64,000 nucleotides of DNA from Acidisoma sp. PAMC 29798 (lineage in GTDB: Bacteria; Pseudomonadota; Alphaproteobacteria; Acetobacterales; Acetobacteraceae). The notes under the pieces are model-generated. The model saw only the letters and a program-made list of their open reading frames with translations, was not told the origin of the DNA and did not search any database. Made by a program: the position numbers and the translations under genes. The stretch covers positions 1,674,001-1,738,000 of the forward strand of contig NZ_CP126994.1 of assembly GCF_030252425.1 (NCBI RefSeq). The letters run 5' to 3'. Below are positions 63,576 to 64,000 of this stretch, in pieces. Each line of letters starts with the position of its first letter. Position 1 is the stretch's first letter.

Positions 63576-64000
63576 GCGCTTCCGAACTCCAACCTAGCGT
63601 TCTAAGAACGTCGAACACCGTCGAACCCCTTTCGCGAGCGGACGCGGCTTCCCGCTCGACGATTTCTGCCGCCCGCTCGGTCGTGCTTGCCGCCGGACCG
63701 CCACGATTCGGTATGGCGGCGACGGTGATTTCAGAGGATTGATCAAGCTCCTTTCCATCGCCGGTCATAAACTTGCTGTTTAAGATAATTGCTTGCCCCG
63801 GTTCCAACTCGCCGGCTTGTTGTAGTAAGGCGGTCAGATATCGCTCTAGCGTTCGCCCTCGCACTTGCTGGCCTTCAATAAGCCCAACGTGGTTGCCTAC
63901 GATCGCAAAGTAAAGCGCCCCTTTGAGTACGCGCGCCTCTGCGCCGACATCGAGGCTTTGCAATAGATATTCAGAAGTGTCTTCATCCAGAGACTGCAAG

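Larger units (their letters stand above)
62018..64000 (-). pseudogene. unknown gene interrupted by an IS3 element (5' end outside window)
   Basis: The part before the insertion (63579-64000) encodes ALYFAIVGNHVGLIEGQQV, then a helical and a polar region with FDVLRTLGWSSEA. The part after it (62018-62331) continues with LASLQSEVPNDGWIEGFFRV, a basic KEKRKKK run and a final KIDCSFES. Removing the IS and one copy of the 3-base duplication joins the two exactly in frame, so the IS insertion is the only visible break. The restored product has at least 240 residues plus what lies beyond the window. No family recognised. Confidence 0.8.

Overview
The window reads as a high-GC alphaproteobacterial chromosome. 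The nuoK-L-M-N, birA, coaX, rnj, DUF1467 order, a CtrA-type regulator and an osmoregulated-glucan (OpgG/OpgH) operon all point there. An acetic-acid-bacterium-like or other Rhodospirillales host is my inference; no 16S rRNA gene is present.

Layout. 1-8620 is a tightly overlapping housekeeping run: the membrane arm of complex I, then biotin ligase, type III pantothenate kinase, RNase J and a small membrane protein, followed by tRNA-Val(GAC). 9013-9752 is a CtrA-like response regulator broken by a one-base frameshift. 9786-12609 holds a DUF2189 membrane protein, the 3' scrap of a short-chain dehydrogenase and a metallo-beta-lactamase-fold lactonase-like enzyme. About 12.7-22.9 kb is an accessory island: McrC/McrB restriction (McrB has a PUA/EVE-like N-terminal module), a VirD2-type relaxase with DUF3363, a HigBA toxin-antitoxin pair and a large serine recombinase whose reading frame runs into tRNA-Ser(UGA), the likely attachment site.

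23.0-30.9 kb carries DUF1684, a PAS-PAS-GGDEF protein and an operon opgG-opgH-GT21 glycosyltransferase-creA. 31-35 kb is a patchwork: a RelB/YafQ pair, a large glycosidase-like protein with two carbohydrate-binding modules, a fused remnant of an AbrB-type antitoxin and a LysE exporter, and a 47-residue lipoprotein. 35-39.8 kb has a SnoaL-FMO monooxygenase, a GNAT acetyltransferase and a SUV3-like RNA helicase. 39.9-46.9 kb is a complete malonate decarboxylase operon, mdcF-A-C-D-E-G-B-H: transporter, the acyl-carrier decarboxylase, and the enzymes that make and attach its CoA-derived prosthetic group.

46.9-58.9 kb has several regulator/target pairs with visible operators (TetR with DUF2852 and an aldo/keto reductase; LysR divergent from the same reductase; a second TetR divergent from a DUF4188 protein), a DsbA-like oxidoreductase, a phosphoesterase, a nickel/cobalt permease, and a copper/cytochrome-oxidase operon (copC, copD, sco). 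59-61 kb holds small hypothetical proteins, among them a secreted protein of three 33-residue Cys/Trp repeats. The right end carries an intact IS3-family element (62335-63575, 26-bp perfect inverted repeats, 3-bp target duplication) that splits an otherwise open gene lying next to a four-helix membrane protein; the interrupted pair is not a family I recognise.

The nearest things to an undescribed system are that interrupted cytosolic/membrane pair, the island cargo protein beside McrB (16543-17262), and the Cys/Trp repeat protein. None can be assigned a function from sequence alone.
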